This document shows positions 1-10,537 of a stretch of 64,000 bases of DNA, in pieces. Location: the NCBI GenBank assembly GCA_015501585.1, contig JADNRY010000234.1, forward strand, positions 32,378 to 96,377, read 5' to 3'. This stretch comes from Rhodocollybia butyracea. Its lineage: Eukaryota; Basidiomycota; Agaricomycetes; Agaricales; Omphalotaceae. The notes beneath the pieces were generated by a model that was not told where the DNA came from, did no database searches, and worked only from the letters and a program-made list of their open reading frames with translations. Each line of letters begins with the position of its first letter. Position 1 is the first letter of the stretch. A program made the position numbers and the translations under genes.

Positions 1-129
1 GACATGGTACGGAACTATATAAAGGGTACTCAAGGACCGGAGTAGCAATAAGTAATAATCCGAGAGTAGAAAAGACAAGAACAGCCAAAAGAAGTACAAG
101 GGATGAAAAGACAATGATGGATATAAACG

Positions 130-333
130 GAAGCGGCGGGATGGGCATAAAGCATATGTATGATTATAAGAATGATTGGGAATGGATCGGCAGGTTCATA
201 GAAAGTGTCCAGTGAAGGGAAAAGTAAGACAGAAGCAAAGCGGAAATGTATCGGAACCGGAAATGCGGCGGGAGCGGGTTATGTAACTGTAAGCGGGAAG
301 CATCGGCAGTCCGTATATGCCTAGGGCATGACA
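130..333 (-). mobile_element. Degenerate LTR-like repeat end
   Basis: This stretch matches 26640-26846 in the same orientation, with shared blocks around 'ataaagcatatg', 'gttatgtaactgtaagcggg' and 'catcggcagtcc'. Both copies stop at '..gcatgaca', so on the minus strand both begin TGTCATGCCC, the TG expected of an LTR start. A TATA-like stretch lies near position 18. The other end runs off the window or has decayed, and no TSD could be found. It is probably an old LTR fragment; a non-LTR dispersed repeat is possible. Confidence 0.4.
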
Positions 334-962
334 AGGAGCTTCTCAAGCAGTATCACTCCACTGGCATTCTCATTGACAATGACCAACTCCCTTCCATTCC
401 AGCTACCTGGAAATCCCTCACTGTTACTTTGGATGCCATGGGCACTCTTGCACCTTGGCTTGTGAAGCAAGTCATGTGGGAACTCTACAAATTGTGCTTT
501 CATCTTGAGCTCATCACTTTCAATCATTACCTGGTACTGGAACCGCAGGGATTGGGGGATGGACTACAGCTTGAGTGTCAACTATGGCTTGCGCATGAGG
601 CCAAGGTATTTTTGTGTTGGCCAGGTATAATGTGTTGTCCTCGGTATGTTGAACCTGGGTTTTCATCGCTTTTGCCACACTGGGTAACACATGATTCAGC
701 ATGTAATACAACAGACAATATCAGTTCTATATGCTTCAGTTATATGTTCATTTTGACAGTTGTTCGCTTTTATGAGGTGGTTCATGGATGGCCAGGCCCC
801 AAGCCTGCTATCTTGCAGAAGGCATTTCCTACTGATCATGCAACTAGCTTGGTGTTGGAGGTTGAAGAAGCATTGGCAAATTACTATATCCATGTATTTG
901 TTAAAATCTTCTGTCGTCTGCCCACTATTCCTCATATTGCTGATCCTGCTGTTGCTCAATGA
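334..962 (+). pseudogene. Decayed gene of an orphan Agaricomycete protein family
   Basis: An open frame runs directly from the repeat edge at 333 to a stop at 962. Two blocks recall a mushroom family of unknown function that I know only by pattern: a 'MWELYKLCFHLELITF' block (about 470-530) and a block with 'GWPGPKPAILQKAFPTD' followed by 'LVLEVEEALANYYI' (about 790-890). Between them lies AT-rich sequence with GT..AG ends near 684-759 that may be an intron, but its phase does not join the flanking blocks cleanly. The 5' part is missing where the repeat abuts. Function is unknown. The family assignment rests on memory, not a search. Confidence 0.35.
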
Positions 963-1169
963 TTGCTTTGCCTTTGTGCATTGTTTACTTTTTGTTTTTT
1001 CTATCTTATGTTTTTGTATGATATCTCTGGCTGTGACCAGGAATATATTGATTTTTTGACCCTGCAATGGACACTTGTTACTTGCTTGTGTCTTCACCTT
1101 TTAAGTTTTGATTTCTTCAATCTTTTTGCACTTTTGTAAACTGGCTAAGTTTTTTGCTCTTCTCTTCTT

Positions 1170-1470
1170 ATATACTGACTTGCTCTCTTGTTGTCATGCA
1201 AGGCCCTAATTTTTTTGTTGAGCTGCCTTTTCACAATGAAGATTCTAAGTTTCATTCTTTTGAGGTATGTTTGGCATTTTTTGATTTCTTCTATCACTAA
1301 ATATGACTAAGTTATAGCCTTGTTCTTCCATTTGTCATTTTATTTGTTTGCACATTCAAGCTGAATCAAGTTAAATGACCCAAATGCTCAGCTTGCCTTC
1401 TGGCAGTTGCGTCTGGATCCACCCTTAACGCCACTAAAAGTCCTTGGAGAGGCGGCTAGGCTGGCTGTAA
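1170..1470 (+). other. Possible exon remnants in an AT-rich region
   Basis: Two short stretches read like coding sequence: 'GPNFFVELPFHNEDSKFHSF' near 1203-1262, followed by a GTATGT donor, and 'LAFWQLRLDPPLTPLKVLGE' near 1390-1450. They could be exons of the decayed gene upstream or of a separate broken gene. No full frame joins them. The rest of 963-1797 is T-rich and shows nothing else. Confidence 0.2.
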
Positions 1471-1797
1471 ATCATCTTTTTTTTGGGCAATGGCCAGTTA
1501 CTTGTTTGTCCTTCCTGGCATCTTAATCCATATCTTATAATTTCTCTTACTAGTAAATCATCCTGAAGACGACACTGACTACAGTGACATGCCGGAACTT
1601 TTCTTTACATAATATTTATGTATTCTATCATAGTAGTTTTTTTCCAGCCAAAACGTGCTCTAACCAGAAAATACATCCTTTTGATCCACCAACAGCATGT
1701 ATTTTCTGGATAGATTTACATATCTGTTTGTTATTATGGAGCACATTTTGGCTTCAAATTTTTATTTTTATTTTGGCGTCCAGCAAGTACCCCTGGT

Positions 1798-1965
1798 GAC
1801 AGGTACCTGCCGGTCATGTTCAATTTTCTCTGATGCTGACCTGTGACCAGTTGTGACCCGTGGGAAACCGGTACCTGGACCGGCCGGTTACAGGTCTGCA
1901 GGTATTCCCACGGGTTATACCTGCCTGTACCTGTGACTGACCGGGACTCGTGTCCATCCTTACAT
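1798..1965. repeat. GC-rich ACCTG/CCGGT repeat patch
   Basis: This patch contrasts with its T-rich surroundings. It carries many copies of ACCTG or its reverse CAGGT and of CCGGT/ACCGG, for example 'ggtacctgccggt' and 'accggccggttacaggt'. It is partly self-complementary. It may be a short inserted palindromic element. No target duplication or coding sequence is visible. Confidence 0.3.
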
Positions 1966-1971
1966 TATATC

Positions 1972-2572
1972 AGGCTCACTAGACAGAACTGTGAGGATTT
2001 GGGATACACAATCTGGCACTGAATCTCAAAAGTTGGAGGGCCATACTGATGGCATCAAATCAGTTGCGCTCTCTCCTCAAGGCCAGCAGCTCGTGTCTGG
2101 CTCATCAGACAAAACTGTGCAGATTTGGGATACTCATTGTTTTGGAAAACTTGAAATGTTGGGGACTCACACTGCTGGGGTCATATCTGTGGTGTCATTG
2201 GATCATCACACTGTGGGAGCACAGGATGGGCAACCCCACTCTCAAATGCCCTTGCAAAATTACCCTCACATTCCAGTGACTCCAGCCATGCATCTTCCTT
2301 ATGAATTTCCGAAACATGAACTCCCATGGTGTGTTGGCCAAAACTTATGGTTAGTATCTCCTATAGATTTTGCACCTCTCCTGAGGCTTCCCCGCCATCT
2401 TCATCCTGGACTTTATACTCCCTCAACCTCACAAATCATCAGCAATAATGGTGCCACCAAACTTGGGCTAGGAAAGGAAACTCATTGCCATAAAGGGTGT
2501 ATAGGATATGGTAAAACTGTCCAAATCTCATATATATTAAAATGGTTAAAGTCCTTTGGCCCTAGATGGTAA
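1972..2572 (+). pseudogene. C-terminal piece of a WD40-repeat protein
   Basis: After an acceptor-like 'tatatcag' at about 1971 the frame encodes 'SGSLDRTVRIWDTQSG', then 'GHTDGIKSVALSPQGQQL' and 'SGSSDKTVQIWDT'. These are two WD40 blades with the usual GH, SGS.D and WD signatures. The C-terminal part ('LRLPRHLHPGLYTPSTSQII') resembles the tail that follows the propeller in basidiomycete NACHT-WD40 proteins. No NACHT domain or upstream blades are present, so this is a 3' fragment. Whether it is transcribed cannot be told. The stop at 2570-2572 may be native, since a solo LTR begins 48 bp later. Confidence 0.55.
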
Positions 2573-2620
2573 TCTGCCCCACGGTCTGCAGTATCATCTT
2601 TCAGGCAGTGGTGCTCATAC

Positions 2621-3383
2621 TGTTGTTGTAAAAGGGGAAAATTCAGATACAAGCTATGCTCATCCTCCAAATGTGGGGACAAAAGCACACCAGTGGGTAG
2701 AGATGGGTAAAGCCCCGGGTCAACAACCCAATGGGGTCTCATTCCATAAGACTAGGTACTCATATACCATACAACTGTATACTACACTATATAAGGGAAT
2801 TGACTTGCTATAATTCCAGGCAAGTCATGTAAAGTCATTATGAGTCATTTAGAATCATTGCACAGTCATGCACAGTCATGTAGAAATTTGGACTGGAATA
2901 TTTGCAAGTGCCTCCATGTACAAACCTGAACTGACTCATATGGACTGGAGTCATAATGTGTCAATATTGCATTGACTCATTTGTAGTACATAGTTACTGT
3001 GCATTGAGTCATTGACTGTGCAATGATTCTAAATGACTCATAATGACTTGCCTGGACTTATAGCAAGTCAATTCCCTTATATAGTGTAGTATACAGTTGT
3101 ATAGTATATAAGTACCTAGTTTCATGGAATGAGACCCCATCGGGTTGTTGACCCAGGGCTTTACCCATCTCTACCCTCTGGTGTGCATTTGTCCCCACAT
3201 TTGGAGGATGAGCATAGCTTGTATCTGAATTTCCCCCTTTACAACAACAAGTCAATGACTCAATGCACAATAACTATGTACTACAAATGAGTCAATGCAA
3301 TATTGACACATTATGACTCCATATGAGTCAGTCCAGGTTTGTACATGGAGGCACTTGCAAATATTCCAGTCCAAATTCCTACA
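2621..3383 (-). mobile_element. Solo LTR (outer), split by a second LTR
   Basis: On the minus strand this is an LTR of about 387 bp starting TGTAGGAATTT and ending ACAACAACA. It is flanked by the 5-bp duplication CATAC (2616-2620 and 3384-3388). It is interrupted at 2879-3249 by another copy of the same LTR family in the opposite orientation. A further member lies at 46669-47048. No internal retroelement sequence remains, so it arose by LTR-LTR recombination. The superfamily is not identifiable from the LTR alone. Confidence 0.85.
2879..3249 (+). mobile_element. Nested solo LTR inside the outer LTR
   Basis: A 371-bp LTR beginning TGTAGAAATTTGG and ending ACAACA lies within the outer LTR of the same family. 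It is flanked by the 5-bp duplication AGTCA (2874-2878 and 3250-3254). It carries a TATA-like 'agtatataag' motif. Its orientation is opposite to the host copy, so the pair forms a large imperfect inverted repeat. Removing it with one AGTCA restores the host LTR. Confidence 0.85.
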
Positions 3384-3388
3384 CATAC

Positions 3389-4627
3389 CTTGCGTACTGG
3401 CTTTCCTCCATCTTACTCATGGTATTATAATGGTATTGGCTAGCTTGTTGTACTCCTCCAGTTAGAAGTAACAAGGGATGTGCTAAAATTCTTTTTCTGA
3501 TATCACCTTGTCTATAGCCTTTATTTGGGGTGGGAAGCTCAAAAAAATATTTTCAAATTTTTGATTTTATTGGGATTTATACAGCCTCCTTCCTAAAAAG
3601 GAAATAAGGAGGGGGGGGGGTTCTGGAGCCCGAAATTCTTTTTACAAAAGATGTGCAATAAGTCAATTCATGCAAAAAAAGATTGGGGGAAAAAATTAGA
3701 TTATTTTCACTAGAATGCACTTTTTGGGTGAGTGGGCAACATTCAGAATATTTGGAGTTGATATTTGGATTCCCAGACCCTTTTTACTCCAGAAAACAAG
3801 GTGATGTCAAAAAAATAATTCACGCACACCCCTTGAGAAGTAGTATTTGGAACGACTAATGCCAGCTTTCTAACGACACTGCAATTATAATAGTTGAGTG
3901 GGCTAGCCTAGTGTCTATAAGTATTTTACTTCCTAGAGACACCATCGGCCAAAGGTCTATAGTTTCTTAAGATGTGGGTCCCCGCATACCGGAGTACCAC
4001 CTTACAGTCCATGCTAGTCTTGGCATATGATTTATAATATTCAGGTTATCTTCAGTGATACAGTACCGAGTCTTAGTCAAATTCGCTGGTCAACCCCATT
4101 GGACAGTTGCTTTGTTCCGGACTGTTGCTTTGGATTATCTTGATTCCCTCATAGATTGTAAGATCTGTAGTATTTGTAAACTAGCCATTTCTAAAGTATG
4201 AGATTTGCATTCCCTCTTTTGAATATATCCCTGGGTGGTGCGTCTGCTACTTCAAGATATTCCTTTTGTTAGAGTGATAAGCTCCTGAGTAGAACTAAGT
4301 TGACTAGCCTAGAGTTAATCATTGTCTCTGGGCACCTCAAGTATCCCCACTAGCTTGGCTTCCAGTTACGCTTGTAGGCGTACTGTAACGGCTAGCTAAG
4401 TATTATTGTTAAGATACTAAGCTTTTGCTACAACTATCACACTCAGTGGGCTCCATATAGTTCTCTTATTGCATTGTATATACTACACAGTGTGTCAAAG
4501 AGTATAGTTACACACCTAGGTGCAAAAATCGCATATTACCAGACAGCCTGCACCACACCTGTGGTGAGGAATTTGCAGCCCTGGCATCGGGCCCCTCGCA
4601 TAGGGTTGGGGGAACGCCCCCACAGCA
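3389..4627. other. Intergenic, no gene recognised
   Basis: This stretch is AT-rich with homopolymer runs, including about ten G near 3609. No open frame of note and no repeat shared with the rest of the window was found. Confidence 0.5.
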
Positions 4628-4926
4628 TACAGTCAGATCTCCCATAACTCATACCACCATTAACCCATACTCTCCAATAACTCATACATTCTCGGAGTTA
4701 CCAACTCGGTTCCCACTATATATAACCCATACCATTTTGGGGCCAACCCGGGCACCATAACCCATACTTTGATTGGACCAGCGAGACCCGGTGCCAGACT
4801 ACTAAGGGCAAGCTAAGGGTAAACAAGCTGAGAACTAAGATATTCAGAGATTTACATAGATTTTTGAATAATGTTGTATAGGAAAGGTTTTAAGTGTCTA
4901 GTTTACGCAGAAATTGTTCCCCAATC

Positions 4927-7228
4927 ATGCCAGCAGAGCCTCTGGGAGTCCTGAAGAAAGGACTGCAAAAGTTAAAGACACAGATCGAGGACAGAAGAAA
5001 AATTCTCATTGCTAAACTAGCAAAAAAAGAGAAAATCTCTGAAGCAAACAAAGTATGGCTGGATCATGATGTGAATGTAGTGGATGAGACGGCTCCTTGA
5101 GGAGCTGGAAAATGCATCTGATTATGAGCGAGGACTGGGAAGATTGGATGACACAAGGAAAGGGCTAGTGCAACGTCTCAAGCAGTTAGCAGGTGGAATG
5201 GCAGACACAGTAACACTGCATGCAAATCACCATAAATTTTGGTGCAAATAGTAAAATTATGTTAGAATTGTATGAAACTCATACAATTTTAACATAACCT
5301 TACTACCTTCACACATGTTTAACATAATTTTACTACTTCCACAAAAATTCATGATGATTTGCAGCAGTGTAAGCAAGAAGCGCAAGCGTAAGTTTCACTA
5401 GAAACTTTGGGCTTTGTGCATGCTTCTCAACTTTTCTTAGGACCAACTGATTGAGCAAAGCCACAAGTTACATCTTCTGGGAAAAAGACCAATAAGCCAG
5501 CTGTTTTCACTCACAAAGAAGTTGCTACACTAGCCCAACAGATTGAGATCCTTGATTGGTATCATGCCAACGGCAAAAACCAAACAAAGACAGCTCACCA
5601 CTTTGCTCCAAAGTACCCAAATCTTCAATTGAAGCAGCCAGCCATTTCAGCATGGGTCAAGGATGAGAGCAAGTGGCGCGAGAGACAAGCTTCTGGTGGA
5701 ACTGGAAATTTGAGTGCCAAACGTGCTCGTCAGACAGAGCATCCAGAAGTGACAGAAATGTTAGATCTTTGGGTGCTGAAGGCCTTAGGCAATGGTATCC
5801 TACTCACTGGAGAAGTCTTGCGCCAGAAATTGAACCAGTTTGCTGACCTTGTTGGCATCCCAGAGGATGAACGACTCTCGCTCAGCAATGGTTGGCTTGA
5901 TAAGTACAAAAAACGGAATGGCTTGCGGGGTTTAAAGCGCCATGGTGATGCTGCTTCTGCAGATCCGCACGCTGTTGATGCAGAGCGAGCTCAGTTAGGA
6001 GAGCTTTTCCGAAAATATGGATACCCATTGCGTGATATCTTTAACATGGATGAAACTGGCCTTTTTTATGGGTTTGTGTTCAGTCCTTTTCTTGTGGGAA
6101 ATCACATACTTACCAGTGCGCAACAGGATGCCTCCTGATTGTGGACTTTCTGATAAAAAGCAATCCAGAGTCAAGGGCAGCAAAGTTCGCTTGACATACG
6201 CGTTCACCGCAAATGCTGATGGGTCCGAAAAAAGGCAAGCATTTGTCATTGGAAAAGCAAAGAAGCCTCGTGTGTTTTGTCGTAAAACCAGTGCTCAATT
6301 AGGCTTCCTGTACCGAAACAGTGCCAAGGCATGGATGACGACAGAGCTTTATCAGGAATGGATTACAGACTGGGATTGGGAACTTTGACTAAAAAATCGA
6401 AATATTCTTCTGCTTCAGGACAATTTTTCGGGACATGTCCCTCCCGATGATCTCACAAATATCAAAGTTGTATGCTTTGAGCCAAATCTCACAGGCTACA
6501 GCTCATGTACAGCCCAATGATGCTGGCATTATTCAATGCTTCAAAGCACATTATCGTGCTCGGTATATCCAGCACGCCATTGATCGCTACGACTCTGATA
6601 TTCCTCCTGCTGAAATATATGACATTAATCAGCTCGAGGCTATGCGTATCGCAGAACTTGCATGGCACGATGTCGATACCACCACCATACAGCATTGTTG
6701 GCAAAAAAAACTGGTATCCTGCCCAACATACTCCCTTCATCTGTTCCTACCAATGTTGCTGTCCCGATATCTTCTCTTGTTGAAGGATCAGCTGATCCTA
6801 TTTCTTGTGTGGAGCAGGTTGTCGAAACGGCTCTTGATGATCTTGAACAAACGGGTGCTCTTCAGCATAATAACCGCCTGGACCTTGAATCATTGCTTAA
6901 CCCCGAGAACGAGAGAATTATGTTGTCAGACACCACTGACAAGGACATTTACAAAGCTGTGATGGATTCCCCAGACGCAGTGGAAAATGGAGAGATAAAT
7001 GGCGGCGATGACGACGTAGATGATGATGCATCTATTACTACTCTGTGCCCTACCCGTTGTAAAGCTCTTCAGGCTGCAACAACACTGCAGAAGTTCATTG
7101 AAGACATGGATGAACCTTATGCACAAAAACTTGAGGCAATTCTGGCATCATTTGGCCGCACTACCTGTTTGGAAGAAACCTGTGCAATGAAAGATACCTC
7201 AATTACAGACTTTTTTAATTGTAAATAA
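4927..7228 (+). pseudogene. Pogo-like transposase, inactivated
   Basis: Exon 1 starts MPAEPLGVLKKG and encodes a charged N-terminal region. It contains a one-base frameshift near 5091 and the MITE at 5214-5369. A second exon begins near 5441. It carries a helix-turn-helix region ('HKEVATLAQQIEILDWYHA'), a CENP-B-type segment and the DDE_1 motif 'FNMDETGLFY'. A 55-bp intron lies at 6072-6126. The next exon carries 'LLLQDNFSGH' and 'PNLTAHVQPNDAGI', the second and third catalytic blocks, then an acidic tail ending at 7228. Stops at about 5452 and 6386 sit where arginine CGA codons are plausible, so CpG to TpG change is the likely cause. There are too many lesions for this copy to be active, though its ends could still be mobilised. 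Confidence 0.8.
5214..5369. mobile_element. 156-bp MITE with TAA duplication
   Basis: A short non-coding insertion has inverted ends (CACTGCATGCAAATCA and TGATTTGCAGCAGTG) and the direct repeat TAA on both sides (5211-5213 and 5370-5372). A 3-bp TWA duplication is typical of PIF/Harbinger (Tourist-like) MITEs. It interrupts the pogo transposase exon, so it is younger than that insertion. The superfamily is an inference from the TSD and terminal repeats. Confidence 0.75.
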
Positions 7229-7412
7229 TTCATTGTTGTTCTCATCTAATTTCGACATCACAGATAGGTAGAATATCTTAAAAATATCATAAAACACGAA
7301 TTAGAGGCATTTTTGACCCGAAAAATTTGAGCTTCTATTAACCCATACTTTCTAATAACCCATACCTTTGGGTGTAGACGGAGGGGTATGGGTTATGGGA
7401 GATTCGACTGTA

Positions 7413-8420
7413 GTTGATGTTTAGACCACCAAACATAGAGTACACACACTCTATATACTACAGTAATCAATTTACTCTCGCAACTATTTAAATTCACATA
7501 TTGCAGTGCCGCAACTCTCTTGACGTTTACTTGTGAAATGCTTCTATAGGTATGTTTGGATTAGGTATGGACAAGATAGAACAACCCAGTGAGGTAGCCT
7601 TACATCATCAGTTATTGTCAAAATCTCAAGGGTAGAATCACTAGTTGCAGGGGATTTGATACTATAAGAGTAATTGCATCAGTACAATACTAACCAAAAA
7701 TACACTTTGCCATACCTCTTGTCATTGAACAATCCCTCACCCTTATTTTTGAGATTGGGATAGGCCATTACCGCTGTACATGCAAGAGACAACAGCACAA
7801 GCTTCATGACAGATGGGGTATGCATAGCTTGAGATTTTCAGTGTTCAAACTTGCTGTCTTTTAAATGTGATTATTGATCACATGCCAATGCTGCCCCTGA
7901 TACTGGTACCTGGCCTGGGCGGTGTTGCAGCTGCTAGGAGACTCTAATAAAGTACAATTGATTTGTTCCGGAAAATTTTTTGGTAGCTTGTTCATACCAT
8001 AGTTGTAAGTACCAGCTAGATGTGTGGATGTGTACTTAATTTCAGTGGACGAAGTGGGGTAGTGGTACAAGCCTACGACTTAGTCCCTGCCTGGTCCTCG
8101 GCGCCGTGGGTGGGCCAGACCGAAAGAAACAATATAATGATATGATGTCCATGCCATCTGCCAACATAATGATGTGATATGATCTCTGTCTATCTGCCAA
8201 ATGTTTCGCAAAATCTTTGTGTTTTCCATCTCGTGCAATCGAACACTGTTACAACACTTAGCAACGGCATCGAACTAGCATTGTAAAGAATGTCCCATCC
8301 AATACAGTATCAAGCCTGTGGAAATCATGAAATGTGAGTGGATCAGAAGGAAACCAACATGATGTGATATGATGATACTGTTCAGCTGTCAAATACCTTC
8401 ACTGTATGAATTTGTGCCTT
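7413..8420. other. Intergenic, no gene recognised
   Basis: No supported gene lies here. A phrase like 'aacataatgatgtgatatgat' recurs loosely near 8125-8180 and 8358-8378. Small open frames are random in character. Confidence 0.5.
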
Positions 8421-8424
8421 TAAT

Positions 8425-8742
8425 GATATCCAACTGCCTCCGTGTACAAATGACTTGTACAAACTGGACTCATAATGTGTCTGATGTCAATATTGCATTG
8501 ACCCAAATGTAGTGCAAAATCGGCGCCTGTGCAGAGTTGGCTGAGAGTCGTTGACTATGTATAGCTGTGTATGGCCAATTTCCTTATGTAGTGTAGTATA
8601 CAATTGTAGGGTATATAAGCTTCTAGGTCTGTGTAATGAGGCCCCGCGTTGACCCAGGGCTTTACCCATCAGCATCTCTACCTGATTGTCTCCACATTTG
8701 AAGGAGGAGTGTAGGTGGTATCTGAATCTTCTTGCAACAACA
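8425..8742 (+). mobile_element. Degenerate LTR of the same family as 46669-47048
   Basis: This stretch follows the same order of blocks as the intact solo LTRs: 'ctgcctccgtgtacaaa', 'cataatgtgtc', 'caatattgcattgac', 'ttccttatgtagtgtagta', 'gggtatataag', 'gttgacccagggctttaccc' and 'caacaaca'. It has many substitutions and gaps, and the ends are blurred. It is an older insertion. No duplication could be recognised. Confidence 0.65.
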
Positions 8743-8905
8743 TTCGCTACTAAGCCAAGGTGGGGAACCATACCAAGGTCTCAAGACGGTAATTTGCTTT
8801 TTGAATCTTTAATCAACAGGTGCCTTAACAAGCTTCATCCAGTTCCGAATCCAATTCTCACAAGCAATTTGACCCTCATCCAAACTTCATGTGCAAAAGT
8901 CCATA

Positions 8906-10303
8906 ATGACTCCAGAAGAGGTAGAAGAAGTTACACATATTGGCCAAGTGTTGTGGGGAAATACTGCTCAGACGATATTACAATCCGTTCTCTATGGTAA
9001 AATCATTGCCTTATCTTTGAAGAAAAAACCTTACTTGTCAATACTTTAGGCATTTATTGTTCAGGTGTTGCACTTAGCATTTGTCTATACTCGTGTGAGT
9101 TTAGATATAAGGCTCTGCACAAATTTTGATACATCTTTGTAGGAGCAATAAGTGTGCAAGTAGAGCAAAGAATGCATCGACCTTCTTCCTTGTTGGCACA
9201 TTTGTCCTCATGATACTGTACATTGTCAGTCAGTCTGCAGCGATTCTCACCCTCATCAAGTATGGCCTTGTAGTCTCTCTTCCCGGTGGAATTATGTCCC
9301 AAGCAGCAGCAGCAGATCTTCAGCCATTGTTGAGACTCAGTCAATTGATCACAATATGGTCACGCAGCATTGTAGTGAGTTGGGATGCGGGCCTACACTG
9401 ATTACTGCCACCTGCTAACTTGAACCCATAAGTCCTTGATTGCAGATGCTGTCATTGCGTGGAGAGCTTCAGGGGTTTGGGTTGGTAATAAGGCTGCCAA
9501 ATCGACATTGGTTGTTTTGATGCTGGCGGATATAGGTGGGATTGATTTACACTCATTGTCGGGGTGGCTCCTTGCTGATCCAATATAAGCTGTCTCACTG
9601 GTCGATGACATTGCAGACTCTCGATTAGAACTTTCACCCAACAGCAATGTCAGCAATTCGATTGTGGCTCTTGATGGGATAGTTTTTGCGGTCGCATTGT
9701 CAGTGAATATGGTTGCAACCTGTCTAATAGGCTTCCGGGCGTGGTAAGTAGTGATCGTTCTCAATGAAGCTTAATTTCGTGACTTTTGAAATTGCAGGAC
9801 CTATCACAACTCAATGAGAGCGATTTCAATTAGAAGGAAAAAAAGCAGAGTAGAAGGCATTTTTCTTCTACTTGTGGAATCTGGGACTGCATATGCACTG
9901 TTTCAGGTCTGCTTCTCACATACAGAGTATAACTTGGTTCCACTAAATGAAATTTATCAGATAATTAACATAATAATCAGAGAATTAGATGTTAAGGCAG
10001 CAGACCTTTCACCTATTATCTATGCTGGAGAGTCTGTTGAACAACTCAACATATATGCTGCAGTGAGGACCCTATTATGATTTTTGTCAATACTCATTCC
10101 TCAATCATGCTTTTCAGGCTTTAAATCCAGTAGTAATTTTTATCCTGGTGCAAACTCAAGACATGGATGAGCACAGTTTCTGGATTCCCACATTGATCCA
10201 GCAGCTTGAACTCTCCGGCACCCAGAGTGGGTTAGAAGGCACTTCTGCCGAAACTGAACAGTCTGGCCAAGCCAACCATCTCAGTCCCCCTATGACTGAA
10301 TGA
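8906..10303 (+). CDS. Multi-exon membrane protein, 7-TM-like Agaricomycete family (copy 1)
   Basis: About eight short exons can be threaded. Exon 1 (8906-8996) starts MTPEEVEEVTHIGQ, and exon 2 (from 9050) gives 'GIYCSGVALSICLY'. A long exon (9143 to about 9374) encodes a membrane span 'TFFLVGTFVLMILYIV'. Later exons give 'DAVIAWRASGVWVGN', another span 'VALDGIVFAVALSVNMVA', then 'VESGTAYALFQ' and 'LNPVVIFILVQTQ'. A hydrophilic tail stops at 10301-10303. The order of spans and the positions of the motifs match the gene at 27439-28787. The family is common in mushrooms and its function is unknown; a receptor-like role is only a guess. The donor near 9375 does not give the right phase for the next exon, so one boundary is uncertain or mutated. 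Confidence 0.65.
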
Positions 10304-10537
10304 AAGGGTATCTACTTGACTCTACTCGGTAAATTGAGGGCAGAAAGGCAGCCTGCAAAGAGGGTGTAGAAATGAATGCGGAGATACACCGAGACTTCAA
10401 GCGGTTTGGAGCCTTCACATCCTTCTCTCAAATTCGAAAGGGAGAAATTGGTATCCTTAGTCAATACCACAAGGGTAATATCCTAATTAAATCCATACTA
10501 ATAGTGTTACAAATAAGTATTAAACAGTAAATATAGT

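Larger units (their letters stand above)
4630..7410 (+). mobile_element. Pogo/Tigger-like DNA transposon, full length but mutated
   Basis: The element is bounded by inverted repeats starting CAGTC..ATCTCCCATAAC(C/T)CATAC and by TA on both sides (4628-4629 and 7411-7412), the target preference of Tc1/mariner and pogo elements. Near both ends the motif AACCCATAC recurs several times (4640-4770 and 7335-7400), which may be subterminal transposase-binding sites. Inside is a transposase with a CENP-B/Tc5-type helix-turn-helix and a DDE_1-type catalytic region. The two termini agree over roughly 28 bp with few mismatches. A 156-bp MITE sits in the first coding exon. Confidence 0.85.

Noticed and set aside
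9402..9764. 120-residue minus-strand frame
   Set aside because: It overlaps exons and introns of the plus-strand membrane protein gene, whose spans and splice sites are better supported.
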